Origin: an uncultured Slackia sp.
GTDB lineage: Bacteria; Actinomycetota; Coriobacteriia; Coriobacteriales; Eggerthellaceae
Length of the DNA stretch: 13,546 nt
Reading direction: 5' to 3'
Assembly: GCA_937895975.1 (NCBI GenBank)
Contig: CALBLG010000054.1
Coordinates: 1-13,546, forward strand
Numbering within the stretch: the stretch's first letter is position 1; each line of letters starts with the position of its first letter. Shown piece by piece: positions 13,446-13,546 of this stretch. Below the pieces are notes generated by a model. It saw only the letters and a list, made by a program, of their open reading frames with translations, did not search any database and had not been told where the DNA came from. The position numbers and the translations under genes were made by a program.

Positions 13446-13475
13446 AAATAAAAAAGGCCAGACAACAGCCTGACC
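13446..13475 (-). terminator. Minus-strand intrinsic terminator
   Basis: Read leftward, GGTCAGGC-TGTT-GTCTGGCC forms an eight-pair stem with two G-U pairs and is followed by TTTTTT and then ATTTT. This is a classical terminator for a leftward gene lying at or beyond the right window edge. A minus-strand frame from the edge stops with TGA at 13483-13485, just before the stem, but only about 20 codons are visible. Confidence 0.75.
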
Positions 13476-13491
13476 TATTAATTCAATGGTA

Positions 13492-13540
13492 GCCTGGAGG
13501 GGATTCCTGCTCGCGCGCAGCGCGAGCCGACCCCTCGGGC
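13492..13540. repeat. Strong GC hairpin at the window edge
   Basis: GCTCGCGC-GCA-GCGCGAGC (13509-13527) is a perfect eight-base stem. Around it AGGGG (13498-13502) pairs with CCCCT (13531-13535), and GCC (13492) with GGC (13538). It may be part of a larger repeat or the end of a minus-strand gene cut by the window. Confidence 0.5.
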
Positions 13541-13546
13541 TGAAGC

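Noticed and set aside
13157..13492. Small plus-strand and overlapping minus-strand frames after thiD
   Set aside because: Both pass through hairpins and A-runs, lack ribosome sites and look like random translation.
1..13546. CRISPR array, transposase or prophage genes
   Set aside because: No regularly spaced direct repeats, no transposase or integrase motifs and no attachment-site duplication were seen.

Overview
The window reads as a chromosomal core region of a GC-rich Gram-positive bacterium, most likely an actinobacterium and probably of the Coriobacteriia/Eggerthellaceae type. This is inferred from gene order and codon use, not from a database match. The division cluster lacks ftsA and carries sepF, a YggT-family gene and divIVA right after ftsZ, the arrangement known from Actinobacteria. 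Every confident protein gene lies on the + strand; rnpB is on the - strand.

Left part (1-9225): a division and cell wall (dcw) cluster. It begins inside murG, then murC, a murB whose reading frame is broken near 2400, and ftsQ. A 434-base gap full of inverted repeats and promoter-like sequence separates ftsQ from ftsZ. After ftsZ come pgeF (YfiH), yggS, sepF, yggT and divIVA, closely spaced and closed by a strong intrinsic terminator. MurG, MurC and MurB make and deliver the lipid-linked peptidoglycan precursor. FtsQ and FtsZ build the divisome, SepF anchors FtsZ to the membrane in place of FtsA, and DivIVA marks poles and septa. PgeF and YggS are conserved housekeeping enzymes of purine nucleoside and pyridoxal phosphate metabolism.

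Middle part (9226-9948): a structured spacer, then RNase P RNA (rnpB) on the - strand with its own terminator, and two back-to-back promoters sharing the extended -10 box TGCTACAAT, one for rnpB and one toward thiN. A palindromic REP-like sequence lies in the thiN leader.

Right part (9949-13099): thiamine genes. thiN (thiamine pyrophosphokinase) comes first, then a promoter with a consensus -10 box, a TPP riboswitch and a thiM-thiE-thiD operon. Together they join salvaged thiazole and hydroxymethylpyrimidine moieties to thiamine phosphate; no thiC or thiG is present here. The Shine-Dalgarno sequence of thiM is the 3' end of the riboswitch itself, suggesting direct translational control.

Right end (13100-13546): an AT-richer intergenic stretch with a hairpin after thiD, another inverted repeat, a minus-strand terminator with a U-tract (implying a leftward gene just outside the window) and a strong GC hairpin cut by the window edge. 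I found no convincing new defence, mobile or biosynthetic system. The points most worth a second look are the broken murB, the structured ftsQ-ftsZ gap and the riboswitch architecture.
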